Assembly (NCBI RefSeq): GCF_014648515.1
Contig: NZ_BMRG01000020.1
Coordinates: forward strand, 80,788 to 144,787
Direction of reading: 5' to 3'
Length of the DNA: 64,000 nt
Source of the DNA: Saccharothrix coeruleofusca
GTDB lineage: Bacteria > Actinomycetota > Actinomycetes > Mycobacteriales > Pseudonocardiaceae
A model generated the notes under the pieces. That model did not search any database. It was not told the origin of the DNA and worked only from the letters and a program-made list of their open reading frames with translations. Shown here piece after piece: positions 8,913-17,220 of this stretch; position 1 is the first letter of the stretch; the number at the start of each line of letters is the position of its first letter. A program made the translations under genes and the position numbers.

Positions 8913-9761
8913 TCACCCGTCCAGGCGGTCCAGCTCTTCCTTGGTCAACTCCACCTCGGCCGCCGAGGCGGAGTCGGTGATGCTCGCGGCCCGCGAAGCG
9001 CCGGGGATCGGCACGACCTGCGGGGCCTTGGCGAGCATCCACGCCAGGCAGACCCGCTGCGGGCTGATCCCGCGCTCCCGGCCCACCTCGGCGAACGCGG
9101 TGAACCGCGAGCCCAGCTCGCCCGCCGCGCCCATGCCGCCCAGCGGGCTCCACGGCAGGAACGCGATGTCCAGCTCGGCGCACAGCTCCAGCTCCGGCTC
9201 GCTGGAGCGGAAGGCCGGGGAGAACTGGTTCTGCACCGAGGCCAGGCGCCCGCCGAGCACCTCGTTGGCCTCCCTGATCTGCGCGGGGTCGAAGTTGGAC
9301 ACGCCCGCCAGCTTGATCTTGCCCTCGTCCAGCAGCTCGGCCAGCGCGCCGACGGACTCGGCGATCGGCACGTCCGGGTCGGGCCGGTGGAACTGGTAGA
9401 GGTCGATGGCCTCCACCCCCAGCCTGCGCAGCGACGCCTCGCACGCCGACTTCAGGTAGTCGGGGCGGCCGTTGAGGCCCCAGCCGCCGCCGGGGGTGCG
9501 GGTGTGGCCGCCCTTGGTGGCGACCATGACCCGCGCGTCCAGCCCGCGCAGCGCCTCGGCGACCAGCTCCTCGTTGTGCCCGAAGTCCCGGTCGTCGGCC
9601 GAGTAGGCGTCGGCGGTGTCGATCAGGGTGACGCCCGCCTCCACCGCCGCCCGGATGGTGCCGATCGACTGCTCGCGGTCGGGGCGTCCGTCCAGCGACA
9701 TCGGCATCGCGCCCAGGCCGATGGCGCTGACCTCGACTCCTCCGATTCGGCGAGTCCGCAT
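8913..9761 (-). CDS. aldo/keto reductase
   Basis: A 282-aa NADPH-dependent oxidoreductase of the AKR superfamily. The catalytic tetrad is visible: Asp in LIDTADAYS, Tyr in the same segment, Lys in MVATKGGH, and His in LYQFHRPD. The cofactor region VVPIPGASRAASITDSASA is near the C-terminus. It is the general YajO/Tas-like type; the physiological aldehyde or ketone is not evident. A strong Shine-Dalgarno (GGAGG) precedes the ATG. It lies downstream of the two pentapeptide-type membrane genes with a 68-bp gap. Confidence 0.9.
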   Translation of the reverse strand: MRTRRIGGVEVSAIGLGAMPMSLDGRPDREQSIGTIRAAVEAGVTLIDTADAYSADDRDFGHNEELVAEALRGLDARVMVATKGGHTRTPGGGWGLNGRPDYLKSACEASLRRLGVEAIDLYQFHRPDPDVPIAESVGALAELLDEGKIKLAGVSNFDPAQIREANEVLGGRLASVQNQFSPAFRSSEPELELCAELDIAFLPWSPLGGMGAAGELGSRFTAFAEVGRERGISPQRVCLAWMLAKAPQVVPIPGASRAASITDSASAAEVELTKEELDRLDG

Positions 9762-9829
9762 GTGTGGTTACCTCCGTTGGTAGTGCCGTGGGCTCCAGCC
9801 TCCGCTCGCCCCACCGCGCTGTCCAACGC

Positions 9830-10738
9830 TCAGCGTGTGATCAGCGCCCACCCCGTCCTCGGCCCCTTCACGTTCGTCTCCGGCAGCACCGCCAGCTCCC
9901 CGACCCGGCGCTCCGGCGGGGTGGTGTTGAGGTCGAGGAACGCGCCCACCTCGGCCCCGCTGAAGTCGACCTCGTGGTGGAACTCCGCGCTCTCGAAGGA
10001 GATCCCGCCGGTGAACCTCCCCTCGCGCAGGGCCACCCGGCCGTGGAACCGCGCGCCGGTGAACAGCGCGGGCTTGGACAGGTCGACCTCGGCGAACGCG
10101 GTGATGCCGTAGAACCGGGTGCGCCGGGCGACCAGCCTGCCCACCCGGCGGCCCTCCAGGCGCAGGTACTCCACGCTCGCGCCGGTCAGGTCCAGGTGGT
10201 AGCGGTTGGGGTCGGGGTCGCGGCCCCACGGCAGCAGGTCGGAGATCAGCCGCTGCGCGGTCAGCCGCACCTGGCGCTCGCGGTCCTCCTCCCCGACGTG
10301 CTCCCCGTCCGACCGCGCGGGGTCGGCGGCCTCCTTCGCGTAGCTCGGGTGCGAGAACGGTCGGCGCAGGTAGGCGCACAGCACGTCGAGCACGGTCTGC
10401 TTGTAGCGCGGGGTGGTGCGGGCCAGGCTGGCCAGCGCGTGCAGCGCGCCGACCCGAACCTGGTCGGCCTCGTCGCCCAGCAGCTCCACGGCGCGCGCGA
10501 ACCGCTCGTCGGCGACCTTGTCGCTCTCCAGCTCGTGCCGGGCCTCCTCGGTGCGGCGGCGGCGGTCGTTGAGCCACAGCGCGTACAGCGCCACCACCGA
10601 GCCCCCGGCCAGCCCGCCGGTCTTGACCGCCTCGGCCTTGGACAGCTTCGGCTCCACCAGCAGCAGCACCGCCGTGGTCGCCGCGGTCACCAGCACCGCG
10701 GCGAGCACGCTGACCGCCAGCAGCCACCGTCCCCGCAC
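9830..10738 (-). CDS. membrane-anchored pentapeptide-repeat-like protein (second paralogue)
   Basis: A 302-aa protein with two N-terminal membrane helices (residues 5-27 and GGLAGGSVVALYALWL), a basic RRRRTEEA stop, a helical region FARAVELLGDEADQVRVGALHALASLAR that resembles HEAT-like repeats common in such proteins, and a C-terminal region of degenerate pentapeptide units (DLTGASVEYLRLEG, FTGGISFESAEFHHEVDFSG). It is a shorter copy of the gene directly upstream, sharing the string KTGGLAGGSVVALYALWLND exactly. The GTG start is 1 nt after that gene's stop, so they form an operon. Function unknown. Confidence 0.7.
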   Translation of the reverse strand: MRGRWLLAVSVLAAVLVTAATTAVLLLVEPKLSKAEAVKTGGLAGGSVVALYALWLNDRRRRTEEARHELESDKVADERFARAVELLGDEADQVRVGALHALASLARTTPRYKQTVLDVLCAYLRRPFSHPSYAKEAADPARSDGEHVGEEDRERQVRLTAQRLISDLLPWGRDPDPNRYHLDLTGASVEYLRLEGRRVGRLVARRTRFYGITAFAEVDLSKPALFTGARFHGRVALREGRFTGGISFESAEFHHEVDFSGAEVGAFLDLNTTPPERRVGELAVLPETNVKGPRTGWALITR

Positions 10739-10739
10739 G

Positions 10740-11864
10740 TCAGCTCCTCACCAGGCCGGTGCCGTCGTCGCGCCGGTCGACCACCCAGCCCTCGGGCAGC
10801 AGGTTCTCCTCGTCGGTCGCCACGTACATGGCGTGGGTGCGGGCGATGGTGGGCGTGGCGGGCCGCAGGTCGACACCCCCGAGGAAGCGGGCCTCGCTGA
10901 AATCGATCGGCTGGGTGAAAACGCAGTTCTCGAACGTGGTGGCCTCCCGGAACTCCACGCCCGCGAACTTGTGCGGGCCGAGGAAGCGGGTCCGGGAGAA
11001 GTCCGCGCGCCTGCGGCAGCGGAACCGGCTGAACCACGCCTTGCCGTGGAACACCGCGTCGTGCAGGTGGATCTTGCCGTGGCTGTAGGCGTCGGTGAAC
11101 CACGCGCCGCCGCGCACCACGACGTGGTGGAACGAGTTCGACTCGTGCAGCCGCGCCGCGCGCAGCACCAGGTTGCCGACCTGCCGGTGGGACAGGTCGA
11201 AGAAGCTCAGGTAAGCCCTGGTCAGGTCCAGGTTGTAGACGGGGGCGTCGGCCTGGTCGGCGCGCGGCAGCAGGTCGGCGACCAGCCGCTGGGCGGTCAG
11301 CCGGACCTCCAGCTCCCGCTCGTCCACCCGCTCGTCCACCGGGGCCGGGCCGTCCTCGCCGGACGGCCCGAACGGCCGCCGCAGGTAGGCGCACAGCACG
11401 TCGAGCACGGTCTGCGCGTACTCCTCGCGCGACCGCGCCAGGCCCGCCAGCGCGTGCATCGCGCCCACCCGGACCTGTTCCGCCTCGTGCCCCAGCAGTT
11501 CCACCGAACGGGCGAATCTCTCGTGGGCCACCCGCGACCGGTCGTGCTCCGCCCGCGCGTCCTCCAACTGCTGCCGCTTGACCTCGATGTCCTGCCGCGC
11601 CTCGTCGGTGCGCCGCCGCCGGTCGTTGAGCCACAGCGCGTACAGCGCCACCACCGAGCCGCCCGCCAGACCGCCGGTCTTGATGGCCTCGTTCTTCGTG
11701 GTGCCGGGGTCCAGGACGAACAACCAGCCCGCCACCAGCACGAACGCCCCCACCGACCCCACCAGGGCGGGCAGCAGTAGGCTCTGCCCGCGCCGCTGTT
11801 GCACCACCAGCAGCGCGAACGCCGCCGCTACCACCACCGCGCCCACGATCCACAGGTAGTCCAC
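10740..11864 (-). CDS. membrane-anchored pentapeptide-repeat-like protein (first paralogue)
   Basis: A 374-aa protein with two N-terminal helices plus the shared KTGGLAGGSVVALYALWLND segment, a charged coiled-coil-like stretch (EARQDIEVKRQQLEDARAEH), the FARSVELLGHEAEQVRVGAM helical region, and a C-terminal run of degenerate pentapeptide repeats (ADFSRTRFLGPHKFAGVEFR). The GTG at 11864 is chosen because residues encoded upstream are not membrane-like and would run towards the divergent gene's promoter. It is about 70 residues longer than its tandem copy, mostly in the coiled coil and repeats. A cytoplasmic pentapeptide domain tethered to the membrane is inferred; no partner is known. Confidence 0.7.
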   Translation of the reverse strand: MDYLWIVGAVVVAAAFALLVVQQRRGQSLLLPALVGSVGAFVLVAGWLFVLDPGTTKNEAIKTGGLAGGSVVALYALWLNDRRRRTDEARQDIEVKRQQLEDARAEHDRSRVAHERFARSVELLGHEAEQVRVGAMHALAGLARSREEYAQTVLDVLCAYLRRPFGPSGEDGPAPVDERVDERELEVRLTAQRLVADLLPRADQADAPVYNLDLTRAYLSFFDLSHRQVGNLVLRAARLHESNSFHHVVVRGGAWFTDAYSHGKIHLHDAVFHGKAWFSRFRCRRRADFSRTRFLGPHKFAGVEFREATTFENCVFTQPIDFSEARFLGGVDLRPATPTIARTHAMYVATDEENLLPEGWVVDRRDDGTGLVRS

Positions 11865-11997
11865 AAGGGCGGCATTCTTCCGGGTGCACGACGCGGCGGT
11901 CACCGAAACGCACCTGGTAGCAACACAGCGGTGTGCTAACTCACCGGGTTGGCCCATGATGTGTGGGTCACGCGACCGCGCGAGTCGGGAGAGCCAA

Positions 11998-12813
11998 GTG
12001 GACGAGCGGCCGAACTGGGCACCGGGCGACATCGACCTGGAGCGTCCGAGCATCGCGCGGGTCTACGACTACTGGCTCGGCGGGGCGCACAACTTCGCGG
12101 CCGACCGCGCGGTAGCCAACAAGGTCCTCGCGGACGCGCCGATCGTGCGCGACGTGGTGCTCAACCACCGCGCTTTCCTGCGCCGCGCGGTGCGCTACCT
12201 GCTCGGCCAGGGCGTGCGGCAGTTCCTCGACCTGGGCTCGGGCATCCCGACCGTGGGCAACGTGCACGAGATCGCCCAGTCGGTGGACCCGGCCGCGCGC
12301 GTGGTCTACGTCGACGTCGACGCCGTGGCGGTCGCCCACAGCCGCGCCATCCTCGCCGGGAACCCGCTGGTCAACGTGCTGCAGACGGACGTGCGCGACG
12401 TGCCGTCGGTGCTCAAGTCGCCCGAGGTGGCCGAGCTGCTCGACTTCGACCGGCCGGTGGGCGTGCTGATGGTCGCCCTGCTGCACTTCATGCCCGACGA
12501 TCAGGACCCGCACGGCATGGTCGCCGCCTACCGCGACGCCGTGCCACCGGGCAGCTACCTGGCCATGTCGCACGCGGGCTACGAGGAGGGCGAGTGGGAC
12601 CCGGCCTGGGACGAGGCCCGCGGCGAGTACGACCGCGGCGTCACCCGGCTGGCCTACCGCACGCGGCACGAGGTGGAGGCGCTGTTCGACGGCTTCGAGC
12701 TGGTCGAGCCGGGGGTGGCCCGGCTGCCGCTGTGGCGGCCGGACTCGCCCGACGACCTCGACGACAACGCCGCCCACTTCCTGGGCTTCGGCGGCGTGGG
12801 GCGGAAGTCCTGA
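11998..12813 (+). CDS. SAM-dependent methyltransferase, DUF574/Methyltransf_19 family
   Basis: A 271-aa protein with the family hallmarks: SIARVYDYWLGGAHNFAADR near the N-terminus, SAM motif I in QFLDLGSGIPTVGNVHE, acidic motif II VVYVDVDAVAVAHSRAIL, and LMVALLHFMPD. The family is abundant in actinomycetes and its substrates are mostly unknown. The GTG at 11998 is selected because GGAGAG lies 5 nt upstream; two ATGs about 40 nt earlier lack one. It is divergent from the pentapeptide-type operon. The shared gap holds an imperfect inverted repeat at 11918-11938 (TAGCAACAC/GTGTGCTA). Confidence 0.85.
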   Translation: MDERPNWAPGDIDLERPSIARVYDYWLGGAHNFAADRAVANKVLADAPIVRDVVLNHRAFLRRAVRYLLGQGVRQFLDLGSGIPTVGNVHEIAQSVDPAARVVYVDVDAVAVAHSRAILAGNPLVNVLQTDVRDVPSVLKSPEVAELLDFDRPVGVLMVALLHFMPDDQDPHGMVAAYRDAVPPGSYLAMSHAGYEEGEWDPAWDEARGEYDRGVTRLAYRTRHEVEALFDGFELVEPGVARLPLWRPDSPDDLDDNAAHFLGFGGVGRKS

Positions 12814-12874
12814 TGGTCGACTGCGCGCGGCGACCGGTCGTATCCTCTCGGTTCGTGGCGGTAGGCCGGCGGAC

Positions 12875-15031
12875 ATGACGGAACAGGTTGACCACCGGGT
12901 GGCGGCAGGACGATCGAACTTCGACCCGACCCTGCTGGCCGGGGCGGAGTCCTTCGCGCGCACGTGGGCCACGGCCGTCATCGGCAGCAGCTACGTCCCG
13001 ATGACCAGGGCGGAAGTCGCCGAGCACCTGCGGGCGCTGACCGAGGTGCTGGTGCGGGCGCTGCACGCCAACCCGTTCCGCACCGCCCCCGGCTACGAGA
13101 TCGGCGCCCGCCTGGTGGAGGCGCACTTCACCGGCACCGACACGCTGGGCCGCACCGTGCAGCTGCTGGGCGACGACCTGCTGGCCGCGCTGGGCATCCC
13201 CGCCGACGAGCTGATGCGCTCCCGGCTGGCCGCGTTGCAGGGCGCGCTGTCCGCCGGCTACGCGCGGGCGCTGCGCGAGCGCACGCTGGCCGAGCAGGAG
13301 GCCATCCGGGCGGCCGTGCTGGACGCCCGCGACCAGGCCGAGGCGGCGCTGCGGGCCAGCGAGGCGCGGTTCCGGGCGATGTTCACCGAGGCCGCGATCG
13401 GCATCGGCATCGCCGACATCGAGGGCCGCATCCTGGACGTGAACCAGGCGTTGCAGGACATGCTCGGGTTCAGCGTCGAGGAGATGCGCCAGTACAACAT
13501 CCGCGACCTGATGCACCCGGAGGACGGCGGCGCGGCCTGGCGGCTCTACGACCAGCTCACCGCAGGCGAGTGCGACCACTACCGGGCGGAGAAGCGGTTC
13601 CGCCGGGCCGACGGCGAGCAGGTGTGGACGCACCTGACGCTGTCGCTGGTGCGCGACGACCACGGCGAGCCGCAGTACCAGGTGGCGATGATCGAGGACG
13701 TCACCGACCGGCACCTGCTGCAGAACCGGCTGCGCTACCAGGCGCTGCACGACCCGCTGACCGGCCTGCCCAACCGGGCGCTGTTCCTGGAGCGGCTCGG
13801 CCGGGTGTTCAACAACAAGCAGCGCCGCCGGGCGGGCCTGTGCTACCTGGACCTGGACGGGTTCAAGGTGATCAACGACAGCCTCGGCCACGACACCGGC
13901 GACCAGCTGCTGGTGGAGGTGGGCCGCAGGCTGGACCACTCGGTCTCCGGCGAGGGCAAGCTGGTCGCGCGCATGGGCGGCGACGAGTTCGTGATCCTGG
14001 TGGAGGGCTCGTCGGGCACCCGCGACATCGTGGAGGTCGCCGACCGGGTGCTGCGCGAGCTGGAGTCGCCGATCCGCATCGGCGGGCACGAGCTGACCGT
14101 GTCGGCGTCGATCGGCATCGTGGAGCGGGAGCTGTCCGGCACCACGGCGGCGGACCTGATGCGCGACGCGGACATCACGCTGTACTGGGCCAAGGCGGAC
14201 GGCAAGTCCCGCTGGGCGCTGTACAACCCGGAGCGCAACGCCAAGGAGGTCGCCCGCTTCACGCTGTCCGCGACCATGCCCGCGGCGCTGGAGCGCGACG
14301 AGTTCTACGTGGACTACCAGCCGCTGGTGCGGCTGGAGGACGCCACCGTGGTCGGCGTCGAGGCGCTGGTGCGCTGGCAGCACCCGGAGTTCGGCAGGCT
14401 CGCCCCGGACCGGTTCATCGAGCTGGCCGAGGAGACCGGGCTGATCGTGCCGCTGGGCCGGTGGGTGCTGCGCCGGGCCTGCGAGCAGGGGCGGCGCTGG
14501 CTGGACGAGTTCGGCGACGCCGCGCCGTTCGTCAGCGTGAACCTGGCCGTGCGGCAGTCCCGCGACCCGGAGCTGGTGCGCGACGTCAAGCGCATCCTCG
14601 ACGAGTCCGGCCTGCCCCCGCACCACCTGCAGCTGGAGCTGACCGAGAGCGCCATCATGGGCACCGCCGACGAGCCGCTGGAGGCGCTGCGGGCGCTGTC
14701 GGAGATGGGCGTGCGCATCGCCATCGACGACTTCGGCACCGGCTACTCGAACCTGGCCTACCTCAAGCACCTGCCGGTGCACGAGCTGAAGATCGCGGGC
14801 TCGTTCATGGAGGGCCTGCGCGCGGCGGACGAGGAGGACCCGGTGGACGCGCAGATCGTGTCCACCCTGGTCCAGCTCGCCCACGCGCTGCGGCTGGGCG
14901 TCACCGCCGAGGGCGTGGAGACCCCGGCGCAGGCCAAGCGCCTGCACCGGATCGGCTGCGACACCGGTCAGGGCTGGTTCTTCGCCAAGCCCATGAAGCC
15001 CCACGAGATCGACGAGCTCCTCCGCTCCTGA
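12875..15031 (+). CDS. PAS-GGDEF-EAL cyclic-di-GMP signalling protein
   Basis: A 718-aa soluble protein. Residues 1-160 are an unnamed helical sensor region; a PAS domain follows (ARFRAMFTEAAIGIGIADIEG, with LMHPEDGG). The GGDEF domain (about 285-450) has an intact ARMGGDEFVIL and LDLDGFKVINDSLGHDTGD, so diguanylate cyclase activity is plausible; no RxxD inhibitory site precedes it. The EAL domain (about 465-715) has VVGVEALVRW, LELTESAIM, IDDFGTGYSNLAYLKHLP and AEGVET, but the usual KID is KIA (about residue 639), which may weaken phosphodiesterase activity. Possible partner in this window: RsiG, a c-di-GMP-binding anti-sigma. Confidence 0.92.
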   Translation: MTEQVDHRVAAGRSNFDPTLLAGAESFARTWATAVIGSSYVPMTRAEVAEHLRALTEVLVRALHANPFRTAPGYEIGARLVEAHFTGTDTLGRTVQLLGDDLLAALGIPADELMRSRLAALQGALSAGYARALRERTLAEQEAIRAAVLDARDQAEAALRASEARFRAMFTEAAIGIGIADIEGRILDVNQALQDMLGFSVEEMRQYNIRDLMHPEDGGAAWRLYDQLTAGECDHYRAEKRFRRADGEQVWTHLTLSLVRDDHGEPQYQVAMIEDVTDRHLLQNRLRYQALHDPLTGLPNRALFLERLGRVFNNKQRRRAGLCYLDLDGFKVINDSLGHDTGDQLLVEVGRRLDHSVSGEGKLVARMGGDEFVILVEGSSGTRDIVEVADRVLRELESPIRIGGHELTVSASIGIVERELSGTTAADLMRDADITLYWAKADGKSRWALYNPERNAKEVARFTLSATMPAALERDEFYVDYQPLVRLEDATVVGVEALVRWQHPEFGRLAPDRFIELAEETGLIVPLGRWVLRRACEQGRRWLDEFGDAAPFVSVNLAVRQSRDPELVRDVKRILDESGLPPHHLQLELTESAIMGTADEPLEALRALSEMGVRIAIDDFGTGYSNLAYLKHLPVHELKIAGSFMEGLRAADEEDPVDAQIVSTLVQLAHALRLGVTAEGVETPAQAKRLHRIGCDTGQGWFFAKPMKPHEIDELLRS

Positions 15032-15036
15032 CGCGG

Positions 15037-15082
15037 GCGAGTACCACCCGGCCCGCTCGCGCGGGCCGGTAACTACCACCCG
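15037..15082 (+). repeat. 46-bp dispersed repeat, copy 1
   Basis: Forward copy of the family with consensus GCAAGTACTACCCG, 12 variable bases, GGGCCGGTAACTACTACCCG. Here it reads GCGAGTACCACCCG at the left end and GGGCCGGTAACTACCACCCG at the right. It begins 6 bp after the stop of the GGDEF-EAL gene, in a convergent gap. The middle can fold (CCGGCCCGC/GCGGGCCGG). Confidence 0.8.
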
Positions 15083-15099
15083 ACGCCGCCGGGCGCGGC

Positions 15100-17220
15100 T
15101 CAGCCCACCCGCGCCCGCCACGAGTCGGGCAGGCCGCGCAGCTCCGCGTCGGTCCCCCGCGCCGAGACGTCCACCACCACCTGCCCCAGCCGCAGCTCGG
15201 ACAGCCGCAGCGAACCCCAGCGCGCGGGCACGTGCGGGCGCAGCGCCACCTCCCGCCGGGGCACGTCCGGCTCCAGCCCCAGGAACGCGCGCACCAGCAG
15301 CAGCGGCGCGGCGCTGGCCCACGCCTGCGGCGAGCACGAGGTGGGGTAGGGCACCGGCGGGGAGAACCGGTCGCGGGCGAACCCGCAGAACAGCTCCGGC
15401 AGCCGCCCGCCGAACGCGCCCGCCGCGTCGAGCAGACCGCCCGCCAGCCGCTCGGCCAGCTCCACCGCGCCGGGCAGGTGGGCGTAGCGCAGCAGGCCCG
15501 CCACGGCGATGGCCGTGTCGTGCGGCCAGATCGAGCCGTTGTGGTAGCTCATCGGGTTGTACGCGCCCATCTCCGCGCTCAGCGTGCGCAGCCCGTAGCC
15601 GCTGTCCATGCTCGCGTCGGCCAGCCGCTCCACCAGCACCGCGGCGTGCTCGTCCAGCGCGATGCCCGACCACAGCGCGTGGGCGGCGTTGCTGGTCAGC
15701 GCGTCCACCTTGGCCTTGCCGCCGTCCAGGGCCACGGCGTACCAGCCGCGCTCGGGCAGCCAGAACGCCTCGGCGAACCGCTCGCGCAGCCGCGCGGCCA
15801 GCTCGCGCTGGCGGGCCGCGGTCGCCGGGTCGTCGAAGGTCTCGGCCAGCTCGGCGCGGGCCAGCCGCGCGGCGTAGACGTAGCCCTGCACCTCGCACAG
15901 CGCGATGGGTCCGGTGGCCAGCCGCCCGTCGGCATGGTTGATGCCGTCGAAGCTGTCCTTCCAGCCCTGGTTGAGCAGGCCCCGGTCGGTGGCGCGCTGG
16001 TACTCCACGAACCCGTCGCCGTCCCGGTCGCCGTGCCGGTCCACCCAGGCCAGCGCGGCGTCGGCGGCGGGCAGCAGCGCCCGCACGGCGTCGGCGTCCG
16101 CGCCCCACCGCAGGCACTCGGCCAGCAGCGCGACGAACAGCGGGGTGGCGTCGGCGGTGCCGTAGTAGTGGTTGCCGCCCAGCACCCGGCCGCTGTCCGG
16201 GCCCAGCCGCAGCTCGTGCAGGATGCGGCCGGGCTCCTCCTCGGTCAGCGGGTCGGTGGTGCGGCCCTGCGCCTCGGCCAGCGTCTGCAGCGTGCCCAGC
16301 GCCAGGCCCACGTCCAGCGGCAGCGTCATCCACGCGGTGAGCAGGCTGTCCCGGCCGAACAGGGTCATGAACCACGGCGCGCCCGCCGCGACGAACGGGC
16401 GCCCGCCCCGGCTGGGGTCGTGGATCTGCAACGCCCCCAGGTCGCTCTCGGTGCGCCGGAGCACCGCGGTCAGCGCCGGGTCGTCGGCCGCGACGGTGGT
16501 GCTGGCCCGCCGCCACGCCTTGATCTTGCGCGCCGGGCCGCTGCTCTCCACCCGCTCGCCCCGGCGGAACTGCGGCTCCACCCGGCGGTCGGCCACCCTC
16601 GGCGAGGCGATGATCTCGGTCGACCAGCGCCCGCGCGCGGGCACCACCACCCGCCAGCTCAGCGCGCCCGGCGCCACCAGCGGGTCGCCGGTGGCGGAGA
16701 CCACCAGGCCGCGCGCGGCGTCGCCCCGGTCGCGCAGCAGCAGGTCCGAGCCCGCCGCGGTGGCCTCCGCCGACGAGCCGCCCACCCGGCCCTCCTTGAC
16801 CGCGAACAGGTCGGCGAAATCGCCGTCCACGTGCAGCACCAGGGTCACCGCGGTGGCCTCGCGGCCGAGGTTGTCCAGCGTGATGGTCTCCCGCAGGCCG
16901 TCGCCGACCAGGCGCTCCCGCACCACCAGCAGGGTGCTGTCGGCCAGGCCGCCCTTGGGCGGCCTGCGCAGCACGAACCGGGCGGCGAACGCCTCCGGCC
17001 CGGTCACCGACAGCGGGTGCGGGGCGTGCCCGTCCACCCGCAGCTCCCAGCGCGAGAGCAGCCGGGCGTCGCGGAAGTAGAACCCGTGGGTGCTGCCCGG
17101 CTGGATGTCGCCGGTGCTCGCGGACAGGCAGAACGTGCTGCCCTCGACCAGGGTGACCGTGCCGCCCGCGTCCGCGGCCAGCGCGGGCTCGCCCGCGTTG
17201 AACGGCTCCGGCGCGCTCAT
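15100..17220 (-). CDS. amylo-alpha-1,6-glucosidase / glycogen-debranching-type enzyme
   Basis: A 706-aa cytosolic protein. An N-terminal beta-sandwich domain of glycogen-debranching enzymes (TLVEGSTFCLSASTGDIQPG, GFYFRDARLLSRWEL) covers about residues 20-230. The C-terminal (alpha/alpha)6 barrel contains FGRDSLLTAWMTLPLDVGL, GRILHELRLGPDSG, NQGWKDSFDGINHADGR and YNPMSYHNGSIWPHDTAIA. It probably removes alpha-1,6 branches or related glucosides from storage glucan; the exact linkage is not certain. The ATG overlaps the stop of the upstream GT4 gene (ATGA), so the two are co-expressed, and both would come under the CIRCE element further upstream. Confidence 0.85.
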   Translation of the reverse strand: MSAPEPFNAGEPALAADAGGTVTLVEGSTFCLSASTGDIQPGSTHGFYFRDARLLSRWELRVDGHAPHPLSVTGPEAFAARFVLRRPPKGGLADSTLLVVRERLVGDGLRETITLDNLGREATAVTLVLHVDGDFADLFAVKEGRVGGSSAEATAAGSDLLLRDRGDAARGLVVSATGDPLVAPGALSWRVVVPARGRWSTEIIASPRVADRRVEPQFRRGERVESSGPARKIKAWRRASTTVAADDPALTAVLRRTESDLGALQIHDPSRGGRPFVAAGAPWFMTLFGRDSLLTAWMTLPLDVGLALGTLQTLAEAQGRTTDPLTEEEPGRILHELRLGPDSGRVLGGNHYYGTADATPLFVALLAECLRWGADADAVRALLPAADAALAWVDRHGDRDGDGFVEYQRATDRGLLNQGWKDSFDGINHADGRLATGPIALCEVQGYVYAARLARAELAETFDDPATAARQRELAARLRERFAEAFWLPERGWYAVALDGGKAKVDALTSNAAHALWSGIALDEHAAVLVERLADASMDSGYGLRTLSAEMGAYNPMSYHNGSIWPHDTAIAVAGLLRYAHLPGAVELAERLAGGLLDAAGAFGGRLPELFCGFARDRFSPPVPYPTSCSPQAWASAAPLLLVRAFLGLEPDVPRREVALRPHVPARWGSLRLSELRLGQVVVDVSARGTDAELRGLPDSWRARVG

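Noticed and set aside
12641-16516. Very long minus-strand open frame of more than 1200 codons
   Set aside because: It is antisense to the GGDEF-EAL gene and out of frame with the debranching-type gene; its Arg/Gly/Ala-rich translation is typical of GC-rich shadow frames.
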